48,297 nucleotides of DNA from assembly GCA_938007965.1 (NCBI GenBank), contig CALLMH010000011.1, forward strand, positions 1 to 48,297, given 5' to 3'. The position numbers and the translations under genes were made by a program. This document shows, one piece after another, positions 1-8,262 of the stretch (the stretch's first letter is position 1; every line of letters starts with the position of its first letter). Below the pieces are notes generated by a model. The model saw nothing but the letters and a program-made list of their open reading frames with translations. It had not been told where the DNA came from and searched no databases. Origin of the DNA: an uncultured Saprospiraceae bacterium (GTDB lineage: Bacteria; Bacteroidota; Bacteroidia; Chitinophagales; Saprospiraceae).

Positions 1-236
1 GTGTTTGCTAAACAAGCCATCTCTTATCTCAAGACTTTACCTGACTTTTAACGCTATTGGGATCACATTTTGACTAAACTTGCAAAACTCGCTTACGCTC
101 AGACAGTTGCAAGTTTTTAACGCCAAAATGAAATCCAAATATCTAAGCCAGCTAAGGTCGATTTAATTTCTGCCACAAATTAATGCTCCTTGTAAGTGAT
201 ATAATTTTAATATTGTCCTTACTTCTGAATAACCCT
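1..236 (-). repeat. Left copy of a ~235-bp inverted dispersed repeat, cut by the window edge
   Basis: Positions 1-236 match the reverse complement of 48031-48260 nearly perfectly. By eye there are about five substitutions and one 6-bp indel. The match runs to base 1, so the repeat probably continues to the left of the window. It contains a hairpin built on AAACTTGCAA (about 76-85) and TTGCAAGTTT (about 107-116). No open reading frame is visible. It lies just past the stop codon of the Omp85-like gene. I infer a dispersed non-coding repeat rather than an insertion sequence, because there is no transposase. Assembly breakage at such a repeat could explain why the window ends here. Confidence 0.85.
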
Positions 237-247
237 TCATAAGTAAT

Positions 248-283
248 GGCACTTTCTGAATTCTGGTATTTAAGAAAGTTGCT
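248..283 (+). repeat. 36-bp dispersed repeat unit, copy 1 of 3
   Basis: This segment begins GGCACTTTCTGAATTCTGG and ends AAAGTTGCT. Close relatives lie at 37425-37462 and 47717-47752, all in the same orientation on the plus strand. Each differs at only a few positions and in the length of the central AT stretch. All three sit 3' of genes. This copy starts 12 bases after the end of the long inverted repeat and ends 10 bases before the stop of the next gene. Function is unknown. Confidence 0.75.
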
Positions 284-293
284 GAAATCAAAC

Positions 294-1697
294 TTAAAAA
301 TTAAACGAGCTACTTAAAAACAGTCCACTTTCACCGAGATGATTGTAGCTATACTCAAATGACATGATAAATGTGTGATATAGTAACAGATCAACTGCTG
401 GACCGTATCCTACCAAGAGTCTATTATTGAGTGTGTTGGTTGCTAGATAAGTAGGTTCGTTCACATATCCAAAGTCTAAGTTGGCTCTTAGGAATAATCT
501 AAAATTCATCTGTTTGAATTGTTGGATCAGCATATATTTTCCCCATCCTATATTCTTTTCAAATAGCCGATATCTAAAAGACGTCTTCGCCAATGCCCAG
601 TCGGTACCGTCCACAACATAGAGCTCATAGCCTCTAACGAGATCATTGCCATATCCTAGGCCTGTATTATTGGCAAATGCTATAGTGTTTCTTATGACGT
701 TACCTTTCGCTTTTACTCGGCCTCCCCATATCCATTTTTCTTCAAGCTGAAAATATTTTTCCGCGCCCATTGTTAGCGATAGATTATTGAAATCGTCAAA
801 TACGCCGAGTCCTTCCTTTGTGATATTACCAAATAACATAAATCCTCCTTCTGGATATAGATTAAAGACTCGTCTGTCATATGTAAAGTCATACTTCAAT
901 GCAAAGTACCTCAAGTCAGTCTCACCATTTAGAAAATAATCTGGGGCTACATTTTTGGCTATAAACTCATCGATGCTATTGTGATGATATTCTAGTTTGA
1001 AGTCATGGAAGTAGAAGACATTAGGCCTATAATTGGCCCCTAGACCTGTGCGGAATCTCCTCAGTAGTACTCGTTCGTCCGATAGTTTTTCGAAGAGGGT
1101 TTTATTATTGAAGGTTGTATATCCTATTTCTCGTTGATTGGCGAAGAATATCTCTCCGAATGCTCCCCACGTCTTGGATATATAGGGGTAGTTATATTTT
1201 AATTCATATTTTCTAGTGTACCCATGTTGTAGTTTGAGCCTTAGCTTGTCTTTTCTACCGGTTACATTTATATGATCGACGCTCACTCCATAATTTACCC
1301 GATCGAAGTCTCGATTCATTTCGGTCCACCAAACATTGAAGTTTCGATCTGCTAGTTCGAATATTATACCTGGATAGATGTACCAGTTTTCTTGAAAGTC
1401 GATAGTTATATTGGCCGTCTTTCTTTCGGTATCCCAATTATTGATATTGAATTTCACACTTGTAAACAGTGCAGTACCTAGGAGTCTTTTTTCATTTTCT
1501 ACTTTCAAAGTGATAAAGTCAGATAGGTAAATCGTATCTCCGATAGAGAAGTCGAGTTCGTTATATATGACTCTAGGTGTGGTCTTGTCATTACCAGACA
1601 ATAGTATGTCGTTGACTATAAAGTAGTCGGTAGATTGAGCCTGTAGAGTGCAAAGTAGGCAGAAAAAAGAAATAAGTGTAAGTATAGATTTACACAT
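294..1697 (-). CDS. Outer-membrane Omp85-superfamily protein with POTRA domain (BamA/TamA-like)
   Basis: The 467-aa product starts with a signal peptide (about residues 1-20, ending LQAQS). A single POTRA-like domain follows (about 25-105), containing the pattern VNDILLSGNDKTTPRVI and a predicted step into FSIGDTIY. The rest is a beta-barrel of repeated aromatic strands ending in a terminal Phe, as in Omp85 proteins. It is shorter than BamA, which has five POTRAs, so it is a minor paralogue and not the main assembly factor. Its ATG overlaps the end of the upstream CBS-domain gene by 8 bp, so the two are probably translated together. The CBS plus Omp85 pairing is common in Bacteroidota. The substrate is unknown. 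Confidence 0.8.
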   Translation of the reverse strand: MCKSILTLISFFCLLCTLQAQSTDYFIVNDILLSGNDKTTPRVIYNELDFSIGDTIYLSDFITLKVENEKRLLGTALFTSVKFNINNWDTERKTANITIDFQENWYIYPGIIFELADRNFNVWWTEMNRDFDRVNYGVSVDHINVTGRKDKLRLKLQHGYTRKYELKYNYPYISKTWGAFGEIFFANQREIGYTTFNNKTLFEKLSDERVLLRRFRTGLGANYRPNVFYFHDFKLEYHHNSIDEFIAKNVAPDYFLNGETDLRYFALKYDFTYDRRVFNLYPEGGFMLFGNITKEGLGVFDDFNNLSLTMGAEKYFQLEEKWIWGGRVKAKGNVIRNTIAFANNTGLGYGNDLVRGYELYVVDGTDWALAKTSFRYRLFEKNIGWGKYMLIQQFKQMNFRLFLRANLDFGYVNEPTYLATNTLNNRLLVGYGPAVDLLLYHTFIMSFEYSYNHLGESGLFLSSSFNF

Positions 1698-2349
1698 TGA
1701 GATAACTCATTAGCGAATCATACCTCTCTTTGAGATCATCAATGTATTCATAGTCAGAGAATGTGGCTGTGATATCATAGTCAAACCTCTGGAACGAGGC
1801 AATGATAGAGCTTATGTCCTGCTTGTTGATCTTTAAGGTGACTTCTATGATATTGGTATCTTCTACAGAGGTCAAGAATGTGCTAAGTATAGCAGCGTTT
1901 TCTGATTCTACTATTCGAGAGATTTCGGCAAGACTATATTGTGGTTTGGAAGTAGATATGACTAGGATACTTCCCGGCTCGGAGAAAGAAAAACTCCCCG
2001 CATAATACTGAATTAAATCCTCCATTGAGATAAGGCCCAGATAATTTTCATCTACATCAACGATAGGTATAACAGTAAGTCTTCCTTCTGCCATCTTATT
2101 CATGACCTCAAATATGTGATCTGTATCTTTAGAGAATGGTCTCGCTAGCCCTAAGCTGTAAGATCCTATTGGTTCATCCATATCATTGTTCAGAATTATT
2201 TCTTCTGAAATCAAACCAAGGAACTGCGTATCATTTACAATAGGTAAGTGCTTCACATGGAAGATACTCATCATAGTGATCGATTCTTCTCCTGTGTCGC
2301 TGGTCCGCAACGGCGATAATTCGTGTGATATAAGATCTTTAGCTATCAA
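1690..2349 (-). CDS. CBS-domain protein with C-terminal ACT-like region, TTG start
   Basis: The product has 219 residues. A pair of CBS motifs spans about residues 1-120 (HVKHLPIVND and LTVIPIVDVDENYLGLIS). An ACT-like region follows at about 126-200 (SILVISTSKPQYSLAEISRI), the arrangement seen in AcuB-type proteins. CBS pairs usually bind adenosyl nucleotides, so a regulatory role is likely, but the target is unknown. The N-terminus IAKDLIS fits relatives that begin this way, which supports the TTG codon at 2347-2349. No in-frame ATG lies upstream, and the next internal ATG would cut into the first CBS domain. It overlaps the Omp85-like gene by 8 bp. Confidence 0.8.
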   Translation of the reverse strand: MIAKDLISHELSPLRTSDTGEESITMMSIFHVKHLPIVNDTQFLGLISEEIILNNDMDEPIGSYSLGLARPFSKDTDHIFEVMNKMAEGRLTVIPIVDVDENYLGLISMEDLIQYYAGSFSFSEPGSILVISTSKPQYSLAEISRIVESENAAILSTFLTSVEDTNIIEVTLKINKQDISSIIASFQRFDYDITATFSDYEYIDDLKERYDSLMSYLNV

Positions 2350-2437
2350 AAATTGTAATTTATATTCATAATAATAACAAAAAATGTACCCACTTTGTGA
2401 CTAAACTGTTCTGTTTTTATTGCAGAATGTCAGCAAA

Positions 2438-3280
2438 CTAGCGTCTAAGTAACTTTTTGCGCTCAAGATTGAACTCTTCTGTACTCAATAATCCTTTTTT
2501 TCTGAGTTCAGCGAGTTTGTTGAGTTGCGAAAGCAGCACATCATCCGTAATAATTGGTTCTTCGCCAGTATTTTCAGTATGTGTACTACTTCTCTGTGAG
2601 GCAGTTCTTGCTCCTAATTTGAATCCATTTTCTTTAAATTCATCAAATTCTGGTTGGATCCTGACGAATGCCAAATCATCCTTTGTTTTTATTTTTTCGA
2701 AATCTGTAAAACCTAACTCTACCGCTTTGGCTAAGTGATAGTATGCTTTATCCTTCACTTCTGTCATACTATATGCACACGCGATATTGAAGTGTAGCGC
2801 TATATCACTCGGATTGATACTTAGCCCTTGTGTGAAGTCTTCTATAGCTCCCTCTAGATCGTAATCTTTATATTTTTTGATTCCACTGTTTTTGAATGGA
2901 TTTGCCTTCATGGCTGAAGATCTACCGGATGCGTCTGATCTCTGCTCTCTTCTTGAGCCAGATCTCCCTCTACTTTTCTCCATTTGCCGCTCTCGTCTTT
3001 GCTCTAGGTAATCGTCTCTTCGGTTTTTTGACGCATACCTATTGTATCTCCTATCGAATTCTTGATCGCTCATGCTAAGGAATCGTACTGCTTCGAATAT
3101 TCCGAATATAAAAAATAACGGTGCGATTTTAAAACTAGTAGCTATCAGCATAAACATCATAAAAAAGGCGGGTCCTTTTTGTCGTAGATAGAAACGCTGA
3201 CCACCTACTGCTCCTAAAATAAAAGAAATAGCCGCTGCGGTAGTTCGATTACGCCTTGGTAGATATTTTCTTGTGCTCAT
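2438..3280 (-). CDS. TM2-domain membrane protein with TPR-like and C-terminal SHOCT segments
   Basis: The product has 280 residues. Residues about 14-70 form a TM2 domain: two hydrophobic helices around the GAVGGQRFYL turn. A basic, Arg- and Ser-rich linker follows (about 75-125). Residues about 130-215 resemble TPR repeats (GAIEDFTQGLSINPSDIALHFN, written here in part, and AYYHLAKAVELG). The last 35 residues (LNKLAELRKKGLLSTEEF) match the SHOCT pattern, often found at the ends of oligomerising membrane proteins. I infer an inner-membrane scaffold with a cytoplasmic tail. The exact function is unknown. It lies between the CBS and phosphatase genes, 88 and 49 bp from them, on the same strand. 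Confidence 0.75.
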   Translation of the reverse strand: MSTRKYLPRRNRTTAAAISFILGAVGGQRFYLRQKGPAFFMMFMLIATSFKIAPLFFIFGIFEAVRFLSMSDQEFDRRYNRYASKNRRDDYLEQRRERQMEKSRGRSGSRREQRSDASGRSSAMKANPFKNSGIKKYKDYDLEGAIEDFTQGLSINPSDIALHFNIACAYSMTEVKDKAYYHLAKAVELGFTDFEKIKTKDDLAFVRIQPEFDEFKENGFKLGARTASQRSSTHTENTGEEPIITDDVLLSQLNKLAELRKKGLLSTEEFNLERKKLLRR

Positions 3281-3329
3281 TTTTCTATTTTCTTATGCTC
3301 TATTAATCAACAGGTATGTGCATGATTTG

Positions 3330-4553
3330 TTAGTATACCTTGCACGTAAGGATAGCAATATCGTCAGAATATTCTTTCTTTCCTCTAAATCTATCAATCT
3401 CACTTAATAACTCATCATTGAATTCATCGGGAGTGCCTTGATGATGGGCTTTTACGAAGGATTCAATTTTATCATCATCAAAATATTTTCCATTCTGATC
3501 TTGTAACTCTGCGAGACCATCTGTAAATGATAGTATCATCGCCTCTCCATCTAATTCTATCACTTCTTCATTAATATACGGCAGTTTCTCGAAGGCACCG
3601 ATAAATGTACTTCCTTGGTCGAGTCTAGATATCTTGCCTCCATTCATCATGACAGGTGGGTAGTGGCCAGCATTGATATACGTCATTGTCTTGAGGTCGG
3701 TATCTATCTCGGCAATAAAAAAAGTAATAAACTTATCCGCCTTCGTAATTCTATAGACGGATTGATTCAACGCAAATACAAATGTCTCTAAATCACGGTA
3801 CTGATAGATCAAATTTTGGATCAACGCCTGAAAATTCGCCATCAACAGAGCCGCAGCTACTCCCTTACCCGATATATCAGCAATACAAATCGCGAACCGA
3901 TTATCACTGAATTTGATATAGTCAAGATAATCACCACCTACATTGGAGTGAGGTCTGTATATTTTCGAAAGTGCAAAATGTTTTTCTTTGGGCAGTGTAT
4001 CAGGGATAAGCATATGCTGCACCTCTGTAGCCAATTCCATTTCTTTCTTGAGTTTTTCTTGTTCAATCTGCCGCTTGAATAGCCTTTTGTTTTCGATAGC
4101 CACAGCTATGATGTTCGTAATCGTGGTGATAAATTGTATCTTGTTATAGATGTCTTCTTTCTCCTTGATACCGCCGATCAGAGAAAATGCTATCGGCTCG
4201 CTCTTATGAAATACGGGAATAACAATATCAAACTCCTGTAGTAATTCTGGATCATTTTCTTTAATCGTATGTAGCCGTTTATGTTCTAAGAGCTGAGGTA
4301 TGTAGTGACTTATTTCTTTTTCCTCGAAATTTATAGCACTTGCGCATTTCCAACCAGAATCTCCAATAACAAATAGGGCCATCTTCTCTATCGCCATCTC
4401 CCAACTAAGGAATGACTTGTACATATTAAACAATCCATCAGCCGCTACATTATCGTTGATCGCTTGAGTGATCGTAAGCAAGCTTTTTATTTGCAATTGC
4501 TTCAAACTCAGTTCTTTTTCTAACTTCTCTAATATGGCGAGTTCTCTATTCAT
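3330..4553 (-). CDS. PP2C-type SpoIIE/RsbU serine phosphatase with GAF-like sensor region
   Basis: The product has 407 residues. The N-terminal half (about 20-165) looks like a GAF-type sensor preceded by a short coiled coil. A helical linker (QIEQEKLKKEMELATEVQ) leads to a SpoIIE/PPM phosphatase domain at about 190-405. The metal-binding motifs are present: VGGDYLDY, IADISGKG, FTDGLAE and the terminal SDDIAILTC. Proteins of this family dephosphorylate anti-anti-sigma factors or similar STAS proteins. No anti-sigma factor or STAS gene lies nearby, so the partner is encoded elsewhere. No membrane segment is seen, so it should act in the cytoplasm. Confidence 0.88.
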   Translation of the reverse strand: MNRELAILEKLEKELSLKQLQIKSLLTITQAINDNVAADGLFNMYKSFLSWEMAIEKMALFVIGDSGWKCASAINFEEKEISHYIPQLLEHKRLHTIKENDPELLQEFDIVIPVFHKSEPIAFSLIGGIKEKEDIYNKIQFITTITNIIAVAIENKRLFKRQIEQEKLKKEMELATEVQHMLIPDTLPKEKHFALSKIYRPHSNVGGDYLDYIKFSDNRFAICIADISGKGVAAALLMANFQALIQNLIYQYRDLETFVFALNQSVYRITKADKFITFFIAEIDTDLKTMTYINAGHYPPVMMNGGKISRLDQGSTFIGAFEKLPYINEEVIELDGEAMILSFTDGLAELQDQNGKYFDDDKIESFVKAHHQGTPDEFNDELLSEIDRFRGKKEYSDDIAILTCKVY

Positions 4554-5309
4554 TTATTTAATTTACTACTCATCGTTTCTATATCGCCATTTTATGATTC
4601 TACATATCTCGAAATGACGATAGATCTGGTAAAATTCAAAAATACATAATTGCTTCTAAAACAAGGCACGGATAAAAATAAGTGATTCCAGTTAGCGAAA
4701 AAAGATGAGATGAACATTTTACATTAAATCAAATTTAACAAAATTATATTCTAAATTTTTGTTTCAAAATGTTGTATTCCACACAAAAAGAAGTGATATT
4801 TGATTTACGTAAAATAAAATGTTGATAATGATCTTTATATTTTATTTCATGTATATGTAGTATTGACAAATATATTACCTAATTAGTTGCTAAGGCAATA
4901 TTTATTTTGGACAATCTATATAGCTACGAAATTTTAAAACTTAGTAGTGATTCACACTTTGCGTCGATATGTAGGTAAGAATATTTATTCACCCATGTTT
5001 TACGCACAGAAAAGGCTATAGGAGGAAAGGTATTTTTCTTTTTTGATCGCATTTTAGTTTTATACAAATTGTTAGTAAACGATACAAATTAAAAGTATTT
5101 ATAGATTACTTCTATCCCTATAGAAATAGTCGTTAGTTTAAAATAGTTAAGTCATTTTGTTAATTTGAAAGCCCTGTCCCCACAGGGCTTTTTTATTTAG
5201 TATTCCCTTCGTCGTTAAAATCAACTCCTGATACAAATTTTGAGCTCCATAATAGAAATGAACCATTTTTATAGATATTTACATTCTAGAATTATAAAAA
5301 CAAAGTACT
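4554..5309. other. 756-bp AT-rich intergenic region without a recognisable gene
   Basis: This divergent region lies between the phosphatase gene (minus) and the thioredoxin gene (plus). I see no ORF with coding character. A very short hydrophobic 13-codon ORF begins at about 4819 but has no support. The one strong element is the hairpin terminator at 5168-5194 on the plus strand, which ends something transcribed from inside this region. A purine-rich GGAGGAAAGG lies near 5021-5030 with no ORF after it. A small non-coding RNA upstream of the hairpin is possible but unproven. Confidence 0.6.
5168..5194 (+). terminator. Perfect 10-bp stem intrinsic terminator in a gene-free region
   Basis: The arms AAAGCCCTGT (5168-5177) and ACAGGGCTTT (5182-5191) pair perfectly around a CCCC loop, and a T-rich tail follows. 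No plus-strand gene lies upstream within this window, so the transcript it ends is not an annotated coding gene. TCATTTTG at 5152-5159 is one base off the Bacteroidota -7 box, so the transcript could be very short. Confidence 0.8.
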
Positions 5310-6482
5310 ATGCGCATTTTCAAGATTATTTTTCTTTCTGTTATATCCATCTCTACAGCATTTGGTCAGGGTATAGATTTCAATGCTAGCTCATTCAAAG
5401 ACGCTATAAAAAGAGCGAAAGCGGAAAACAAACTCATCTTCGTAGATGCATACACTACTTGGTGTGGACCTTGTAAGTTTATGGCCAAGAACATTTTCAC
5501 AGATAAAAACGTAGGTGACTACTACAATGAAGCATTTGTAAATGTGAAGATAGATATGGAAAAGGGAGAAGGGCCTCAGCTGGCAAAAGCATGGAAAATC
5601 ACTGGTTATCCTACGCTTATATTTATTGATAAAAAAGGAGAGTTAATCCACAGGTCCATGGGATCGAGACCTGCTGAAGATTTTTTGGATCTTGGCCGTG
5701 CAGCAAATGACCCAGAAAGACAAATCACTACGATGACCAAGAGATTCGAAGCTGGAGAGCGAGACGCGGAGTTCTTATGGAAATATACTGATGCTATGAC
5801 ATCTGCAGGATTGAAGGGCTTCGAGAAAGTAGCACTATTATATATGGATACTCAGACTGACTGGTCAACCGATAAAAATATGAATTTTCTGTTTGATTAT
5901 GCTGAGGCGACTATCGATTCTAAGTTATTCAAGTATACGTTAGAACATAGAGAAGAGTTCGAAGCATTGGTAGGCAAAGAGAAATTTGAGCAAAAGCTGA
6001 ATTATGCAGCCGATATCGATAGATCTAAAAATGGAATCGCTAGGGATGATAAAGAAGGATTAAAGTTGCACTACGAGAAATATTACGATTCTAAAATAGC
6101 TAGTGACAAAGCGATGGTTACGTATTTTAAACAATTGATGTATACACTCGATCCAGTCGAACAAGAGAGATTCAAAGCTGAAATCCAATTATTTTTAGCT
6201 GGAACCCCTGACCTTGGATGGTCATTTTACAATAGCGTAGCTTGGCAAATTTATGAAATTTCCAATGACCGTGAACTTCTCAAAAAAGCCGCAGAATGGA
6301 CTAATCTGTCTATCAAGGATACTAAAAATTCATTCAATACAGATACGCAGGCCCACATCCAATACAAATTAGGAAACAACAAAGAAGCAAGACGATATGC
6401 CTTGTCTTCTATAGAGCTAGCCAAGGAAGAATCCTCTGATTATAGTGCGACAGAGGCGCTACTTTCGAAGATTAGTAAGTAA
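5310..6482 (+). CDS. Secreted thioredoxin-fold protein with extended C-terminal domain
   Basis: The product has 390 residues. A signal peptide spans about 1-19 (ending AFGQ), so it should work in the periplasm or envelope. The thioredoxin domain (about 25-140) has the redox motif WCGPC at residues 51-55 and the cis-proline motif GYPTL. The remaining 250 residues are helical, with a TPR-like end (HIQYKLGNNKEARRYALSS). This layout is frequent in Bacteroidota, where such proteins are thought to reduce or isomerise disulfides of envelope clients. The client is not identifiable here. The gene stands alone. The near-consensus box AAATTTTG just upstream (about 5234-5241) may be its promoter. Confidence 0.85.
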   Translation: MRIFKIIFLSVISISTAFGQGIDFNASSFKDAIKRAKAENKLIFVDAYTTWCGPCKFMAKNIFTDKNVGDYYNEAFVNVKIDMEKGEGPQLAKAWKITGYPTLIFIDKKGELIHRSMGSRPAEDFLDLGRAANDPERQITTMTKRFEAGERDAEFLWKYTDAMTSAGLKGFEKVALLYMDTQTDWSTDKNMNFLFDYAEATIDSKLFKYTLEHREEFEALVGKEKFEQKLNYAADIDRSKNGIARDDKEGLKLHYEKYYDSKIASDKAMVTYFKQLMYTLDPVEQERFKAEIQLFLAGTPDLGWSFYNSVAWQIYEISNDRELLKKAAEWTNLSIKDTKNSFNTDTQAHIQYKLGNNKEARRYALSSIELAKEESSDYSATEALLSKISK

Positions 6483-6495
6483 ATTTCAGTATAAT

Positions 6496-7983
6496 TTATA
6501 GCTCTTTTCGGAGTCTAGCCACAGGTATATTTAGTTGTTCTCTGTATTTGGCTACTGTTCGACGGGCTATATTATAGCCTTTACCAGTAAGCATATCTTT
6601 TAGTTTTTCATCTGATAGTGGCTTTCTCTTATTTTCTGCTACGATGATGTCAGATAGGATATTCTTTACCTCAAGGGTAGATACTTCCTGACCGTCTTGA
6701 GTCATAAGGGATTCAGAGAAGAAATCTTTTAGCCTCTTAGTGCCAAACTCCGTCTGTACGAATTTACTATTGGCCACTCTAGATACTGTAGAAATGTCTA
6801 ATGCTGTAATCTCTGCGATATCTTTTAGGATCATAGGTTTCAGTTTTCGATCATCTCCTGTAGAGAAGAAGTCATACTGATATTGCATGATAGAGTACAT
6901 GGTTCTAAACAGTGTGTCCTGTCTTTGCTTTATCGCGTCGATAAACCACTTCGCACTATCTATTTTTTGCTTGATAAACATTACGGCTTCCTTCTCCTTT
7001 TTGGTAGATTTACGACCGTTTGTTGACGCATTGTAGCCCTTGAGCATATCCATGTATTGATCGTTGATACGAAGGTCTGGTGCGTTTTTACTATTTAGTG
7101 TCAGCTCTAATTCTCCGTCTCTATTCTGGATAATGAAATCAGGAACTATATATTGACTGGTACCTTGAGTAGCACTTCCTGAGAATGCGCTAGCTGGTTT
7201 CGGATTCAGTTTGAGAATTTCTTCTATTGCGTCTCTCAACTCAGATTCTGATACTGTAAGATATTTTTGCAATTTTTGATAATGCTTCTTCGTAAATTCA
7301 TCAAAGTAATTTACTAGTATTTTTAGAGCTAATTGTTTTGCTGCAGGGTTGGACTCGGAGCCCTTGTTGATGTTGTTTTCTAGCTGGAGAAGGAGACATT
7401 CTCGAAGATCCCTTGCACCTACACCAGCAGGCTCGAATTTTTGAATCACCGTAAGCAACTCCAATACTTTCTCTTCTGTAGTATATACGTTCTGAGAAAA
7501 CATAAGGTCGTCTATAATAGAAGCAGGTTCTCTTCTTAGATACCCATCTTCGTCTATCGACCCTACTATCTGGTGTAGAATCACTTCATCTGTCGGATCT
7601 ATCAAATCTAGCATCCCGATTTGGCGCTCTAGTACTTCATGAAAACTATCATGTACCGCTATTGGAATATTCTTATCTTCTTCAGTGGTATACATTTCTC
7701 CTTTTAGCTTGTAGCTAGATGGATCGTCTTCGATATATTCTTTGAGATAATCGTCAAGCTCGAACTCTTCTTCTTTTTGATTTTCCTCACCTTCTTCTTT
7801 GCCATTTTCTAGGTCGAATACCTCTTGGTAGTCATCTCCCTCGTCCAAGGCTGGATTCGCTTCTAGTTCTTCGGAAATTCTCTGATCTAATGTTGCTGTT
7901 GGTATTTGAAGTAACTTCATCAGCTGGATTTGCTGTGGAGATAACTTCTGCATCATCTTTTGACTCAAACTCTGTCGTAGCAT
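6496..7983 (-). CDS. rpoN: RNA polymerase sigma-54 factor
   Basis: The product has 495 residues from the ATG at 7981-7983. Region I is the Gln/Leu-rich start (LRQSLSQKMMQKLSPQQIQL) that contacts enhancer-binding activators. An acidic region II follows, then the core-binding region and a helix-turn-helix. The RpoN box ARRTVAKYRE near the C-terminus reads the -24 promoter element. I chose this start because region I begins there. The 21 codons that could be added upstream are hydrophobic and not family-like. It converges tail to tail with the thioredoxin gene, 13 bp apart. No activator with an AAA+ domain lies in the window. Confidence 0.95.
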   Translation of the reverse strand: MLRQSLSQKMMQKLSPQQIQLMKLLQIPTATLDQRISEELEANPALDEGDDYQEVFDLENGKEEGEENQKEEEFELDDYLKEYIEDDPSSYKLKGEMYTTEEDKNIPIAVHDSFHEVLERQIGMLDLIDPTDEVILHQIVGSIDEDGYLRREPASIIDDLMFSQNVYTTEEKVLELLTVIQKFEPAGVGARDLRECLLLQLENNINKGSESNPAAKQLALKILVNYFDEFTKKHYQKLQKYLTVSESELRDAIEEILKLNPKPASAFSGSATQGTSQYIVPDFIIQNRDGELELTLNSKNAPDLRINDQYMDMLKGYNASTNGRKSTKKEKEAVMFIKQKIDSAKWFIDAIKQRQDTLFRTMYSIMQYQYDFFSTGDDRKLKPMILKDIAEITALDISTVSRVANSKFVQTEFGTKRLKDFFSESLMTQDGQEVSTLEVKNILSDIIVAENKRKPLSDEKLKDMLTGKGYNIARRTVAKYREQLNIPVARLRKEL

Positions 7984-8262
7984 AACAATATCGGTTTTTA
8001 TTCTTTTTTGTATGAATACCAATAATATCTTTGAGATGAAACACATTTGGGGTATGTTTCGCCTACTGTGAATAAACTTTACTTTCTTTATCTTTTTAGA
8101 TAATTAATGTCGAGCTTACTGCATAAAAACATTATTAATTACTTAAAGTTCGTTTTTTGGCACGAACTATGTGGCAAACATAAACCTTTTTATTACATAT
8201 TACAAATAAATGCAATATTTAATTATTTGATTGTTATATTTATAATAAAAATTGAAGACGAA

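Noticed and set aside
7984-8046. Longer N-terminus of sigma-54 from 8046
   Set aside because: The extra 21 residues are hydrophobic and precede the standard region I start; family members begin at the later Met.
8107-8262. Longer N-terminus of aminopeptidase P from 8107
   Set aside because: The added 52 residues have no family counterpart and resemble translated intergenic DNA.
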